A DNA stretch of 64,000 bases, taken from NCBI GenBank assembly GCA_921293015.1, contig OV121086.1:36145194-36209193 (forward strand). Reading direction: 5' to 3'. The notes beneath the pieces were generated by a model. It saw nothing but the letters and a program-made list of their open reading frames with translations, did not search any database and was not told the DNA's origin. The position numbers and the translations under genes were made by a program. Positions 42,001 to 54,169 of the stretch are shown here, one piece after another. Position 1 is the stretch's first letter. Each line of letters opens with the position of its first letter. Origin of the DNA: Phorcus lineatus. Lineage: Eukaryota > Mollusca > Gastropoda > Trochida > Trochidae.

Positions 42001-44677
42001 TTTAAAGTATTTTAATTTTGAATTAGAGATTATTAGTTTCTTGTGTAAATATCATTTCTAATTGACAATCTTGGTAGTATGAATGTTGTAACCATTCAAA
42101 GTTTTGGAAATGGTAGGCCCCATATGGCCTGCAACATGGCTACAAGATAAAGTTTACTAAAGGATATTTACATTAAGTTTCATATAATCTGAAGTTAATA
42201 ATCAACGTACATCTGGTATGAATCAATTAGAACATGATTGATTTAACAGCTCTATTAATTTTGTTTTATAGGTTGTGGCAACAGATTGCTCCTCTTTTAA
42301 ATTATCACATAATAACATTTGTCAAATATCTAAAAATATCAATTGAATGATATTTTTTTGAATGTTTTTCTGTGGTTCAGTCTAGCTGTTGTTGGAGTAG
42401 AAGATTTGACTTTTTATAACATTTTGAATACATTTACATCATGGTGGTCACCTTAATGACAGAATTCAGGTGTTAAATTATTGAGGTTATCCTTAACTGC
42501 ACATAAATTTAGGTGTTCTGTCAAGTTTTATAGACTTTACTGGTTTTAAAGATTTCTTAACATGTCATTTTCCTTCAAAGACAATGTGCAAAGTTCGCAG
42601 ATCTATCATTTTCTTGATAATGGTAACATTTGATTGATATGTTTTGCTTGAAAAAACAACTATAAAAAAAATATTTTTTTAAATTTCAGATTTTCAAATT
42701 CAAGAAATTCAAGAATTGTTCCCAAAATTATACATGCAGATTGCAACTAACTGATTTAGCCATAAGGATAGTGATCTATCATGTTAGAAGACCATTATTG
42801 TCCAATACACATCTTTAATGGTTCATATATATATCTGTAGTTTATACAAAATCTTTAAATCTATTCATGTTTTTGTTCCAGAGACCATGTCTACAGAAGT
42901 TCCAGAGGAGGATCACCAAGGGGAGATGGAGGGGAACTTCCACAGTAAGCAGCAAGCTTTTGAAGTCATTGATAACATCCACAAACTTCGTATGGATTCC
43001 AGTTACACTGATATCACCATCAGTATCGGGGGCTGCAAGTACCCTTGTCACAAAGTCATCCTGGCGGCAGGATCACCATATTTCAAGTCAATGTTCTCTT
43101 CAGGAATGGAAGAAAGCTTCAAGGATGTCATTGAGATAAAGCAGATTGATGACACTGTGTTTGAGCATGTTCTTGGATTCATATACACCGGGAATGTCCA
43201 TGTGACAGGAGCTATTGTCCAGGAGCTCTTCACTCAAGCTCATTTGTTCCAGATCTTTCCTCTTGTGGACATCTGTGTCTCCTACTTCAGACAGAACATG
43301 AATGATGGCAACTGTCTTGCAGCAATGACACTTGCCGATATTCATTCCCACAAAGTCCTCTATGATTACTGCAAGATGTTTGCATGTAAGCATTTCCCAG
43401 CTGTTCTGATGGATGAAGACTTCACAAAGCTGTCAGTTGATTGTATTCTGGACCTCCTGAAGGACAGGCGGTTGAACTGTGTCTCTGAGGAGCAGGTTTT
43501 TGATGCTGCCGTCAAGTGGCTGGAATATGATCCTGAAAAGAGACTTGTCCACAAGTTCCAAGTTCTTGAGTGTGTCAAGTTCCCTCTGATCAACCAAAGC
43601 TATTTGATGGATGTTGTTGTCAAAACTGGTCATCTTGCAGATGAAGATAAAGGAAAGGAGCTACTAGAAGAAGCAGTCATGTATCACACTGTTCCATCAC
43701 GACGACATATGTTGCCATCATATCAAATAACTCCCAGGTTTTCTTTCCAGTACTTTGAATGTGCCATACTTCTAGGAGGGCGTCTGATGGATGGGTTATC
43801 TAATGATGTTGAATGCTTCATTGCTGACACCATGGATTTCTTCCCTCTCAAGGCTCTTCCATTCAAGAAGAGGAATGAGTTTGCTGCTTGTGCAATAGGC
43901 GATGAGATATATGTTTCTGGAGGCCTTCGAAGTGCAGAGTTCTGGAAATATGATCCGACCTTTGAGACTTGGCTCCGAGGATCAAACATGCTACATGCTA
44001 GACGCCGTCATGCCATGTCGGCTGTGGATGACATGATCTGTGTTCTGGGAGGTTTTGATGAGGAGGCGGTTTTGAGTTCTATAGAGATGTGGGATAAGAA
44101 GTCGAACAAGTGGGAAGAAGGTGGAAATCTAGTCATTGGAGTTGAGAACATGGGGTTTGTCTCCTATGGAAAGAAGATCTATCTCTTTGGAGGAAAGAAC
44201 AATGAAGAGATGGTTACAAACACTGTTCAACTGTTTGATACTGTCACCAAGACCTGCAGTGTATTCCAGAAGGGTTTGCCAGCAAATGATATGTGTTTGA
44301 CGGCTTGTGTTCTCAACAGTCAGATCTATGTTGTAGGGCTGGAAGGAGTGTTCAGATTCACTCCAGCATCAGATACCTGGGACATCCTGACTGACATGAG
44401 CTACCCAAGAGATTTTGTAAGTCTCTGTGTTCTTGATGAGAAGCTTTATGCATTTGGAGGGCGAAGACGAGGTGCAAAGGACAATCTGTATTCAGATGTT
44501 ATTGAGTATTATGACCCAGTGTCAAACAAGTGGACCACAGCAGGCAATATTCCTGTTCCTATGTATTCCTATGGTTGTGTGAGAGTGTTCTTGTGTCGGA
44601 AGAGACCCACTCCAACACCAGCACCAATAGCAGCTCCTCAAACACAACCACAAACACCCTCTCTACCCCCGCCTTGA
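36076..44677 (+). CDS. Kelch-like (BTB-BACK-kelch) protein, KLHL24-like
   Basis: Coding parts are 36076-36082 and 42882-44677 (1803 nt, 600 aa), reading MAET|MSTEVPEEDH; if the first exon is not used, the ATG at 42887 gives 596 aa. BTB about 26-140 (DITISIGGCKYPCHKVILAA), BACK about 145-270 (VFDAAVKWL), six kelch blades about 293-572 (IYVSGG, ICVLGG, IYLFGG, LYAFGG with YDPVSNKW), then a Pro/Thr-rich tail. In this family the BTB/BACK part binds cullin-3 and the kelch propeller selects substrates for ubiquitination in the cytoplasm. Length and the last two blades resemble KLHL24/KLHL6/KLHL35; the exact orthologue is uncertain. Blade 5 reads IYVVGLEGVF and lacks the usual double glycine. An almost single-exon body after a 6.8-kb intron is unusual but open throughout. 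Confidence 0.93.
37480..38215 (-). pseudogene. Possible decayed coding segment, family unknown
   Basis: Read on the minus strand, stretches such as NQVIKEIKNRNSPDILYRQ, ADTISMACNMHPNTIRGKLN, GIIQLLQQIVAKAFSYPVMS, EEIDQRNEEALFMKRLVEQN and SGAGPVIPLVRILYQWASYG look like protein, but they sit in different frames broken by stops and an AT-rich insert near 38060-38110. It could be a retrocopy, transposon remnant or small multi-exon gene. I do not recognise it. Confidence 0.3.
39170..39450 (+). repeat. Diverged tandem pair, about 145-bp unit
   Basis: ACAGACTCCTTAGCTGATGG in the first copy matches ACAGATTCCTTAGCTCATGG in the second, with similar flanks (TGAAAGCT/AGAAAGCT upstream, GATAGATTT/CATAGATTT and CCTGTGACC downstream). 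Confidence 0.75.
40121..40143 (+). repeat. (ATG)n trinucleotide run
   Basis: Nearly eight consecutive ATG units within the KLHL intron. Confidence 0.9.
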
Positions 44678-44970
44678 CACTCAGCAGACCATTGTGACCA
44701 AAATCACACCATTGTCTCAAAGTTTGCCATGCAAATCAGAACTTGAATAGCTGTCAAGTACCAACTTTCCCTTCAGGCCATTACTTGTGGAGGTCTCAGT
44801 CACTCACTAATCTAAGCCTTATTGCATTCCTCAAGCTTTCTGTGCAAGTTCTTCAGCCAACTGCACCTGAACTAGGTAGTCTTAGATATTATCTGGAGGT
44901 TGCTGCCAACTGTTCATCAGATTGCAATAAAAATATAACCATATTCAATAATAAAACCACATTGTTTGGT
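44678..44970 (+). terminator. KLHL 3' UTR with candidate poly(A) signals
   Basis: AATAAA at 44926-44931 and again at 44950-44955 lie 250-280 nt past the TGA, with a GT-rich stretch (TTGTTTGGTGTC) just after. A short 3' end near 44970 is plausible; longer forms cannot be excluded because more AATAAA sites follow (for example near 46597 and 48277). Confidence 0.5.
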
Positions 44971-46217
44971 GTCATACAGCAAGACTAAGATAGGTCAGTG
45001 ATGGAGACTTGGGAGTTATGCTTTTTGGGAAAGTTTTCAAGCTCTGTTTGAAGTCTGTGATGTGTTCTGAGTACATGAAAGTATATAATCTGATCTCTTT
45101 GATAACAAGTATGAAAGATGCAGCAGAGAAAACAGCATTCTTGCAAGAGTTTTTAAACTTCATTATCAATCTAACCATATCAGCCAAAGATGCACTCTTT
45201 TTGTGTCAAGAAGTTTTTATGTGAAATGAAAATTAGCTTTGGGAAAAATTGGTTTGTACTATCTAAATGAACTGTGATGCATTCTTCATAGTGCATATTG
45301 TCCAGAAAAGTTATGTTAATTGCCGCTTTGTTTGTCTTAGTTTTATATTTTGGATTGTACAACTGATGCTTCATCTTTGAGCAAATTTTAGTCTCATTGA
45401 AACTAACTAGGACCTATCACTCGTAAGTTACTGCTTTTCTGATCTGGGAAATGCTTTTAGGGGTTGCTGCAGGTGGCCTTTGATAGTGACATGTCCCTTT
45501 TAAACAATCAGACAGCTAAAATATCAAATCATGACAACTTTTCCAGCCTTGTTGGTGATTGGCCAGAGTGCAAATAGTCAACTAACACATACCCTATGGA
45601 TCAGTGCTGAGATCAGAAATGCACCAAGGCACGAGTAGAAAATTTATGTTGCTTGATCATCGATACATGGAAATTTCATATTTTGTAAAATTGTATGTTT
45701 CTGTATATTGGCTCTTATGAAAGTTTTGAGCATTGGGATTGACCAGAAATATTTTTGAAGGATTTTGGGATTTAATTTTGGTTAACATACTTTATTATCT
45801 TTACCTATGCTTTGTGATGTGAATTTGTTCTTTGTCATATGGTTAGTATACTTTATAATGACATTATGATAGATGTCTAAAAATCAAAAACATGCTGCAC
45901 TTTTGTCTTTTTGTGATATAAATGTGTGTATTTGGTTTGTATATAGTTATTTATATAGTTAGATATATATAGTGCTGCATTCAACTGGCTTGTGCTGTCT
46001 CAAAAAAATAGATTTAAAAAAATTGAAATGCCGAGGGTTTCTTGAATCTTAAATCAATGTTAAGATGACTGATAGATGGAAATGTTGAAAGAATTCTATC
46101 TGAATCAAAGGGCCTGTATATTCAATATTGGTATATCGTAGTAAATGCTCATGTTTGAAATAATCAAAATTGAGTATTTGGAATATTTAGCAGAATATGA
46201 AAAAAAGTGTCAACTTG
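44971..46217. other. Downstream of KLHL, no gene recognised
   Basis: Either an extended 3' UTR or intergenic sequence. AU-rich motifs and TGTATATAG-type runs near 45940 would suit a 3' UTR, but no direct sign separates the two. Confidence 0.35.
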
Positions 46218-46290
46218 TGGCGGGATAGCCCAGTGCTAAGTGCATTAGGTTTCGGATCAAGAGGTGCTAGGTTCAAATCCCGTCATAGGC
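46218..46290 (+). mobile_element. tRNA-derived SINE head
   Basis: An A-box-like TAGCCCAGTGC (46226) and a B box GGTTCAAATCC (46270-46280) are spaced as in tRNA genes. TGGCGGG and CCCGTCA could pair as an end stem, but the T stem (CTAGG against CCCGT) does not form, so this is a SINE head rather than a working tRNA. The body probably continues to about 46400. Confidence 0.6.
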
Positions 46291-46399
46291 TTGGCAACTT
46301 TTTCTCAGAAGAGAACTGTTCTAGACCAATGATCTACGCAATATCACCCAAAGTTTGCTAGATCCAATCATTGTTAACTGATTTTATCTAGATAATTAT

Positions 46400-49300
46400 C
46401 TAAAAATTAAAACTTTATCCCATCAATTTTCTTTTAATGACATTATAGATGTTTTTATGTTGTCATATTACCTAATAAAGGAGACCCATGTTAATTGATA
46501 TTGTAAATAACATTTACTGGGAATTCCTACCAAAGCCTTGTTGAAGTAAGGCGTGCTTATTAACATATATGAATATATGAAAGAACACATTTTCTCAATA
46601 AAAAGTCTCTTTGGTGCAACAAAAATTCAAGCAAAGATTTCTTATATATATTTGATAAATGCATTAAACTGTTTTAACAAGGTAGAACTTAAAGTCATAA
46701 GAAAATCAATTTAAAGAACAATAGTTATATAATTTGGATAGAAAATCTGATACAGACAAACCAAAGGACTTTCATAACTTTAAAAAGCACATCTACCCAA
46801 AATTGCTACTCTATGTCTCAAACATTATTAATAAAATTCTATTAAAATTAATATTTACTTTCATTATATAGTAATAATTTTGATTTTCTGTCATGTTATC
46901 AAAAGCATAATTAAAATTGATTGCATTGAATTATATTTTTGTAAGCTGTTCAATGCAAAAAGATGCAAAAAAATGTCGTAAGTCTAAAATAAACCCAGGG
47001 AGAATTGTTTCATTGTCTCAGATTACATTTGCAATAAATTACATTACCGGTAATATTCTGGTGTATCATATCTTGCTTCCATAAGGAATTAATGTATTAA
47101 TGTTATCCAAGAAATGTACTTTCAAAACATGATCATTGATGTAACTAGATTTATGTAGTGAAAGTCTTAAAAAGGTTTGGTATAATATCTTCTTTCACTG
47201 ATTGTGGATTAATGTTTTGACAATACATACATTTCATAATAGGATATGCATCATGTCGCCTCATAATGATTGGATTACATGTCACAATACCATATTTTCA
47301 GGGTTTATGATAAAATGAAAGATTAACTTTTGAAAAACACCTTTTTGGCAAAGAAAATAATTTTTAAGTCCTTGCCACATTTTTGTGAAACTAGATATCA
47401 TAATTCTGGAGTACACAATATCTAGTCACACCATTATTAGAACAGATATTCACTTCTGAAATCATATCCATTATTTAGACGATCATGGAAGTACTGATTA
47501 TATGTAGAACATAAAGCTAACAAATACAAAATGAAACAATAAAATTACAATATTTAAAATCAAGTTATAAACTATAATTTGATAGTTTACTTTCCAAAAC
47601 CATCTGCTTGGTCCAGTTCTTACTTCAAATAAAAATCATCTAAGGAGGTCTTCATGTCATGTCAAATTTTCTTATTATTCAGAAAACGGAATTCATGAGT
47701 ATATAAGATATGTTCTGTCACTGTGGCAATATTCATCTCATGTTCAGCTGTTTCCTGGTCTCTGACTTTGATGGGCGACATGTCTGTTGTAGAAATAGGA
47801 CTGATTGGTGAAGTGGTGTATATTCAGTTAATAGACTGCAGCCTGAATAATTAGATGTTACAGAATTTTTTAACCTTTGTAAAACACTTATATAAGAGAT
47901 CAAGATTATGAATAAGACCATTATGTTACATAACATTTTTGCTGATAAAGACAATTTTTTTGGAGTATGTGCGAACTTATTCCTTATGATGAAGTGATAA
48001 TGTATAATTCTTATTGATGTGTTTTTCACCAAATATAATTTATCTTATTCTCTTGCAGAATGATTACTTTACATCAGCATCGTATTCATATTTCCTGCCA
48101 TTTTTTAATATTTTTTTTTTACTTTGATACTTCTTTTATCCTTGACAAGATGAAACACAGAAGAGAGATCATGTGCTGATTTTCTGACATTCTACATATT
48201 TAATGCAATTTTGGCTCATGTGTATCACCCATATTAGAGATTATGAGTAACCCTCTTCCCAATATGATTAAACATCAAATAAAGAGATCTTTACTTTACC
48301 TTTATTGTATTTCTGGAACATAGGTGCGAAACATTTAATTAACATATAAGTATACTTATTTTTCTATATAACATGCAAACAAGGTCATCTTGGATTTCTT
48401 CCTGTGCATAGAAATTGTCAAGCTATTTTCTTGATTCAAGAATGCTTTGGAATTGGAATCAGAGATGATTAGAATCTGAAACATGCATCACTGTAAGGCC
48501 ACAGCTTACATGAAGCTCAAGTGTTCTCTCAGGATTTAACATATGTCATTGCATGTTATTTTAATGTACATTGTTACAAGAAATGTGCTTGTTGACACAT
48601 TAAGTACATATGATACATCACTTAGAGTCGGTGACATTACACAGTGAGTAGTACTTCAAAGGGATATAGAGTATTTTGAGTCTTATTACAAATTTGTTTG
48701 ATATTGTCATTTTTATCGATAAGGACTGACTGTTGCTGAAAAGTTACCATTTTAAGGCTTATATGTTTGTTATAGTGATGAAAAGAAAATTAATGTCATG
48801 ATTTATGATAGAAAACCAAACTGTACCACAATTTGCAAGACCAGAACTGAACAAATGTAATGTTAAATGTAAAAAATTATCTTGATCACACAGAAAGACA
48901 GATTTTGGTTATATAATGTAGATGGCCTGTGATTTTGACCAAAGCACATTAATAAGGACATTTTTTGGTTTTAGTGTTAAATTATAAATAATATGGTATT
49001 TGTGGATGGCGATGCATATCAGTTGAGTAGTTTGAACTTGAATCAGCACATAATGGCATTCAACACATACCAAATATAGATAAGAATGTAGGAAACACTA
49101 TGTCACTTTAAGTTGCTAATTATATTATCCAGACTACTTAATATCAGATTTGAAACAAATGACATACAAACACAAATGACATACAAACACAAATGACATA
49201 CAAACACAAATGACATACAAACACAAATGACATACAAACATTTTTGTTGGAATTGTTAGTTAATTTTGATGTTTGTTTTTCATTCTCTGTGACCATTAAG

Positions 49301-50810
49301 TCAGTCAGTGTAAAAATCTTTCTTAGGGAGTGTTTTTTCTTATATAATTTAAATGGGGTTGAATTTGAAATGGATGTGGTCATCATTGTTACCATTGTAA
49401 ATGAATTATGAAGTACTGTCTTGTTTACTGTCTACCCTATCCTTACAATGTATGTATGACTTGTTTACTACCTTTGTCTGTCACTGAAGAGTCTATACAG
49501 AACAGAACAATGGTTTGAGGTTAGCATTTTGAGGTCATCAAGTCTTCTCCTGGTGTAATGAATGGGTCATCATTTGTTTGAAACAAGGACTTATATTCTA
49601 TTCTATACAGGTCTTTGGTTGAACCACACAGTGTCCTAAAGACTGTTTGTCAGATCCTTTGGCTACAAAGGCAATAACATTAAAAATATAGCCATACCTT
49701 CCACTAGTATGGCTCTTCTTGTCTAGAAGTGGTTTTCATCTTTATATTGATATCATCTTATATCAAATTCTTAAAGGGACAGTAGCAAAATTTTTGTTCA
49801 ATGAAATGATCTCACTAGGATGAACATAAATGTTTCAAATTGCAAGAAAATGTTTCTTAATCAAAAGAAACTGAATAATAATGCACAATAATCTGCTAAG
49901 CTATGGTATCCCTACTTCAAATGATTTAAAGGTGTTAAAAATGGCAGCCAGGTGGTTTTGCTTAAAACTTGATTATTTCCTCTAAGCTACATAGATTAAT
50001 TTTTAATGGGAGAAAGAAGAAATCTTTAAAAAAAAACGTGCTTTTGCCCCTTGAGAGTTCATTTGCCTCAATCCAATGTCAGTTGTTAATTGAAAAAATG
50101 TTACGGGTATTTTTGTATGTACAATGTCATATTTTTGAAAAATGGATTAGTTTTACAAGTAAACCATCTTATGAGGTGAAGCCAATACAATGTGCCGCGT
50201 GGTAGTCCCTCAAAGAAATACGTAATTTGGTTTTGTTATTGATCTAAAGGACTTCACTCATTTTTTGGCCATGGTGGACTCAATCATCATACCAGTTATT
50301 TTTGATATCTGATATAAAAAATTAAACTTTTTGTTATCATGAACTTCCATTATGTAAATAATAAGGAAATGCCGAAGATAGATCCTAACACTCTTGACGT
50401 CATTAGTATAGTTTTGACATTGGGGTCACGGTGTCACTAGTTTTCATGTATTCACTTCCTGGTTTATCGATTAGATGATAAAATATGTGCAGTTTATGAT
50501 GAATGAAAGGTACACGCATTTTCCCAAGAATTAAGTAGTTATGGTTAAGCATTTTAACTTAAACCTATGAGAGGCAATACAATTATATATTAACAAATAT
50601 AAATTCTGAATGTGCAGATGGAAACTGATTACAAAAATGATATCGTGCGTGAATTATTAAGATGATATTGTAAGAATAAGGATGTAATGTTATAATAAAT
50701 ATGGATTGTTTGGGTGAAAGCGAATAATTTTTCCTCGTAGAAAACGAAACACGTGTTGCTCACGATGCCATTGTCAAATGTAACCTCTGACCACAATTTT
50801 GTTTTTGTTG
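46400..50810. other. Intergenic, AT-rich
   Basis: No exon chain found. Contains the 17-bp array at 49155-49239. The frame at 47733-48032 on the minus strand is unsupported. Confidence 0.4.
49155..49239 (+). repeat. 17-bp tandem repeat, five exact copies
   Basis: ACAAATGACATACAAAC is repeated five times with no mismatch, which implies recent expansion. Confidence 0.97.
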
Positions 50811-50826
50811 ATAGCTGTAGTTTATT

Positions 50827-51066
50827 CATCTTCCCTCGCATGGCATTCAATTGCACAAGTCTTTATCACTGGCTTATTGAAACCTTGCTGCCAGCTACTC
50901 AAAATTCATGTTTTGGGTGCAGCGGTCTTTTCGAGGGAATGTCGCAATTCTCATATCTGCGATCTGTGGCAGCAGCCTGGACGTAAAAAAATACCAGAAA
51001 TGCGGCAAGGCCTATTTTAGCAAGTCATTCGGGCTGGCGTAAGAATAGGCCATGCGTGGGAAGACG
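50827..51066 (+). mobile_element. MITE copy 3 (MULE-like, perfect 9-bp TSD)
   Basis: 240 bp, from CATCTTCCCTCGCATGGC to GCCATGCGTGGGAAGACG. The flanks are identical: TAGTTTATT at 50818-50826 and at 51067-51075 (a G before each would extend this to 10 bp if the last G of the element is counted as flank). The perfect duplication makes this the youngest-looking of the three copies. Confidence 0.9.
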
Positions 51067-51075
51067 TAGTTTATT

Positions 51076-52916
51076 AAAGAAAAATCTTTTTCGTCTGTTG
51101 TCTTCGTGTTATTCAACTTCCCTTCAGAAGTGCTAGATGTACCGGATGTACTGAAATAGTTAATATGTTTATATATATGTTTATAAATAATGATAATGGA
51201 CTTATAATGAAAAGATAATGTTTTGGAACTTGAAAATAATATGTCTGTTTAATAACTCGTATATTTGTTTTGAAAATATTAGTATGTTATTTATTCAGAT
51301 CAGGTGTGTCTTGCATTCCCTTACACCGTTGTTACTTGGACACGATGTCCTGTTGTTCATGGTCTGATGATTTCATATTTTGTTTATTCCAAAGATGTCG
51401 ACCTATTTAAATCCTCGCGCATGCATCATAACTCATTTTTAATGCATCTGCATTTTTCATTAATATAGTTTGATGTCAACTCTCCTTCAAATTCGAAGCC
51501 CAGTAACGTCATTGGTGTATCACTCATGGAATAATTATAAACATGTTAAAGTTACAATTTGCATTATTTTACAATGAAACATATCTTTAATGCAGTTTAA
51601 AACATTGAGTTACAAATGTAAATATTTGAATATGATGTTATTCTTTGATATACAATTTTGACCAATGCCGATTGCTTCCTCATTGGCTTTGCATGTTTGT
51701 GCTTGGAAGGCGGAAGGTACGTGCTTTAGGTGGATGGGTTTTCATTTCAAATTGGCGTCTTTCAGATTAGGGAAATAAAAGTCATTGTTATACAAATTCC
51801 TGTTTTGTTTTCATTTGCTACAGAAGTGCAAGTCGAGATTTTTTTTATTTCTTTGAAGAAGATGACACGAAGCTGTTGATGAGAAAAACTAGTTGTTTTA
51901 TGGTGATGTTTTAAAATGACACTTAATGTCATAGGTTAAATGCATTAAGTACATTGGATTGTATTTTAATGCACAGCAGTTTTCTGGTCCAAAAAAGTCG
52001 TTTCCCCATTTTATTTTCGTTAGTTTGATTGTGTTTACATGGACATCAAGTATGCCAGTTACATTTGTACATACAGACATTAAACATCGGCTCAGTTCTC
52101 TTCATTCAATCTATGTCTTATGTCAAGGTATAGCATAAAAAGTACATTTTAACAACTCTGTAATGAAATATTGTTATATCTAGATAAACAGGTAACTTTT
52201 GCAAGTTACATTCGAGCATCCCCACGTGCAAGTATAATTCACTAAGTGAATTCATAATGATATACTATATCACTTCAAAGGGTTATGAAAAGTTGACCAA
52301 AACGTGTACAAATTTGGCATAGTTGCAGTTTTAGAAAACTTGTCCTGGAAGTTTTGTGATAATTGGCGATTTTTGTTGAAGCGCCATAAAATATCAGCAT
52401 TTGTTTTAGTTCTACTTGAATTGTAAATGTATTTTTTTAGTCACATTATTTACACATTGCTATATCTAAACCATCCAATGCCAAATTTAGTGTTGTATGA
52501 ATATAATTCATGTATTTTCAATAAGAAAACAAATAACCACTTTAAATGATTTCATAATTAGATATTGATCATCACTCAAAGATATTAAATCTGCTTTGGT
52601 AAACAATGTCTACTAACCTTAGTTTTGATTTAATGTCATTTGTCTACAAGTGCGAGTCTTACTCAAGCGAGTCAATCTAATTTAAGTATCCACAAAATAC
52701 TAAGGAGTCATCGAGTTACAATAATTTTATTTGTCTTGACCAATCTCTGTACAGGTTATCCATATTATCTATAATGCTAGTTTCAAAACAAGTTTGAACA
52801 TCCTAAATGTGTTATGCATAAAAATTAGGTTTGCGTAACAAAGATTTCATTCGACCTACATCTCTATGCAAACGAAAAATATAGGGTGATAATATTAGTA
52901 GTGAAATATATAGAGG
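51076..52916. other. Intergenic, nothing recognised
   Basis: AT-rich sequence without exon or repeat signals that I could support. Confidence 0.4.
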
Positions 52917-53053
52917 ATACTAAACGACCTTCCATTTAATACTATTTTTATCAAACGAGTTAATGATTAAGTATAAAACGAGCGAAAGCGAGTTTGATAC
53001 CAAATCATTAACGAGTTTGATAAAATAGTATTAAATTGAAGGAAGTTTAGTAT
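52917..53053. repeat. Long inverted repeat (foldback), ~51-bp arms
   Basis: The left arm 52917-52968 (ATACTAAACGACCTTCCATT ... GAGTTAATGATT) pairs with the right arm 53003-53053 (AATCATTAACGAGTTTGATA ... GTTTAGTAT) with a few mismatches and gaps, leaving a 34-nt loop that contains GAGCGAAAGCGAG. Possibly a foldback transposon or its core. Confidence 0.85.
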
Positions 53054-53890
53054 TCTGTTTATTACTTGACCTAAGTAATGAAACATGATTGCCGAAAGTG
53101 TACTGAACGAAAATTTCCACGACCTTGCCGCCATTGTGACGGCGGTTCTAATATCACAACCACACAATGTTATGACGTCATACGATCAGCGGTATTACAC
53201 TGGTTAAATCTCGCCGAATAAATATTACACTGCAGTATCAATGTTTATAAATTTGTTTATGTTTTTCATTCTGATGTCAACATGCGTAAAAAAACTGAAA
53301 ATATATAGAACAAGGTTGAACGTAAGTAAAGACATCAATGTCGCTTCTCCACATTCACATCCTCTTTGTAAAGGCACGTGAAAGGGTGTTTACCTATATT
53401 ATATTTATTCACGTAGATATGTGACTTACATATATGGAGTGCATCGTAATTAAAGAATTATATTCAAACATGTCCTTTTAATGAAACTGATCCAAACCGA
53501 GTGTATAAGAAACTCAGGTAGTCGGATGTGTATTTTGCTGTCTTACCAGTGTCAACGAGGTGCCTAAATATCTTCAAAGGCGTCGATAAGTTAAACCTTA
53601 ATGTACTTAAGAATTTTAACTACGTTACATTCCTATTTCTAAAGTGTAAATGATGTTTAATGTCAGTAGCTTAAATGATAATTGATTATAAAAATTTGCC
53701 TCACAAATAATCACGGATTATCTTCGAATGTCGTTTTTCGCACACAGATAACTTTGATAAATGCCCTATTGTATATTTTTCAAGATACAAGGTACAGTTA
53801 ATTTGACTAAAGCACTGTTATTTTGGAAACCGTATACCGTCGAAAACAATGATCTTGAAACCGTATAAAGTAAACGACCCGGCCCGTTCC
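53054..53890. other. Intergenic, less AT-rich patch at its start
   Basis: Positions 53085-53215 contain GCCGCCATTGTGACGGCGGT and TTATGACGTCATA. They may belong to the same mobile element as the foldback to the left. No coding signal. Confidence 0.35.
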
Positions 53891-53899
53891 TCAAAACAC

Positions 53900-53933
53900 T
53901 TACAATTGATTGTAATCATACAATCAATTGTAA
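53900..53933. repeat. Perfect 15-bp inverted repeat, 4-nt loop
   Basis: TTACAATTGATTGTA, ATCA, TACAATCAATTGTAA. A related TTACAATTGATCGTAA follows about 30 bp on. The surrounding CCCGTTCCTCAAAACA...CAAAACACCTG may be a short interspersed repeat. Confidence 0.9.
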
Positions 53934-54169
53934 CCAATGTTAAAAGAATGGGTTACAATTGATCGTAACTCTACAATATCAAGTCTTAAAAGGGCTTTAC
54001 AAAACACCTGCGAAGACTGTTTGGGAGAAATTCACAAAAAAGAGAGTTTTTATCCACAAAAAATTGCTGTTCTTAACTATTACTGTAAACATTTTTAGAA
54101 GTATGGACATGATTTAAATTCAGCTATGTTTAAGCTCATGATGTCGACAATACCTGTTCCTCCGGATAC

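Larger units (their letters stand above)
36083..42881 (+). other. Large intron before the main KLHL exon
   Basis: Donor cag|gtaaat at 36083 and acceptor ttttgttccag ending at 42881. Contents noted: a decayed minus-strand coding-like segment (37480-38215), a diverged tandem pair (39170-39450) and an (ATG)n run (40121-40143). The rest is AT-rich without clear features. Confidence 0.55.

Noticed and set aside
42842..43989. Several antisense open frames within the KLHL exon
   Set aside because: They are mirror frames of a strongly coding exon and have no domain content.
44971..45374. Small open frames after the KLHL gene
   Set aside because: Short, on both strands, without splice or domain support; likely 3' UTR or intergenic sequence.
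46218..46290. tRNA gene
   Set aside because: A and B boxes are present, but the T stem does not pair and no proper anticodon arm can be drawn; it is better explained as a SINE head.
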